Origin: Chionis minor
Lineage: Eukaryota; Chordata; Aves; Charadriiformes; Chionididae
Length of the DNA: 64,000 nucleotides
Reading direction: 5' to 3'
Assembly: GCA_013398295.1 (NCBI GenBank)
Contig: VZSF01005585.1
Span: 248,001 to 312,000, forward strand
The notes under the pieces were generated by a model, which saw only the letters and a program-made list of their open reading frames with translations, had not been told where the DNA came from and made no database searches. Of this stretch, positions 63,826 to 64,000 are shown one piece after another (the first letter of the stretch is position 1; each line of letters starts with the position of its first letter). The position numbers and the translations under genes are program-made.

Positions 63826-64000
63826 GAAAATTCTTCGTGAAGGAATAAAAAGAGAGCAAGTTACAAGTGCCTGAATTAATGAGAAGTCGGATTAGCCTTC
63901 TCCTCAACAAAAATCAGGGAAGGATATTCAGTGACGATATAGTCAACATATTTTTGCAACAGATGAAAAAATCCTCCGCCCCCCTCATTTTTTTAAAAAA

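Larger units (their letters stand above)
37954..64000 (-). other. Upstream PDZD2 intron (partial, at least 26 kb)
   Basis: Sequence upstream of the first recognisable exon. The exon at 37953 starts inside a codon inside PDZ1, so at least one coding exon must lie further right, but none matching the first half of PDZ1 or the N-terminus was found up to 64000. Contents: two CR1 copies, a CpG-rich block, a 298-bp gap, a 628-bp duplicated block, small tandem repeats and one unassigned exon-like frame, all listed separately. The stretches 38.0-46.8, 47.75-51.85, 52.85-55.75, 56.7-59.6 and 60.25-62.2 kb show nothing else recognisable. Confidence 0.7.

Overview
The window is vertebrate, almost certainly avian, nuclear DNA. 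The evidence is widely spaced short exons with GT-AG splice sites, several CR1 LINE fragments of the bird/reptile type (3' ends carrying the ATTCTATGATTCT-like tail), and a solo endogenous-retrovirus LTR of a kind common in birds. There is no bacterial-style gene packing, and almost all of the longer open frames are chance frames inside introns.

One gene is recognised: PDZD2 (PDZ domain-containing 2, a large multi-PDZ scaffold protein), on the minus strand. Nine consecutive internal coding exons can be placed to the base. In transcription order they are 37551-37953, 24944-25086, 24156-24288, 21868-22035, 7527-7638, 5253-5401, 4514-4633, 1848-1962 and 22-95. Reading phases agree across all eight introns, and the 1,417 nt encode about 472 residues with no stop or frameshift. 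They cover the end of PDZ1, a basic/acidic linker, all of PDZ2, a phospho-motif-rich linker and most of PDZ3. The start of the gene lies right of the window, and PDZ4 to PDZ6 lie beyond its left edge. In chicken this gene is on the Z chromosome (remembered, not testable here).

Layout: 1-7.6 kb holds five closely spaced exons, plus a 178-nt polypurine tract and a G-quadruplex motif. 7.6-21.9 kb is a large intron with a solo LTR (8721-9236, perfect 5-bp target duplication) and four CR1 fragments. 21.9-25.1 kb holds the three exons for PDZ2 and its following linker. 25.1-37.5 kb is an intron with only simple repeats. 37.55-37.95 kb is the PDZ1-end/linker exon. From 37.95 kb to the end is upstream intron. 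It contains two nearly identical inverted CR1 copies (46.8-47.75 and 51.85-52.38 kb), a CpG-rich block, an assembly gap at 55751-56048, and a 628-bp exact duplication that looks like an assembly artefact.

No new defence, mobile or biosynthetic system is visible. The points most worth checking are the false duplication beside the gap, the inverted CR1 pair with a gene-conversion-like identity profile, the intact solo LTR in gene orientation, and an unassigned exon-like frame at 62216-62338.
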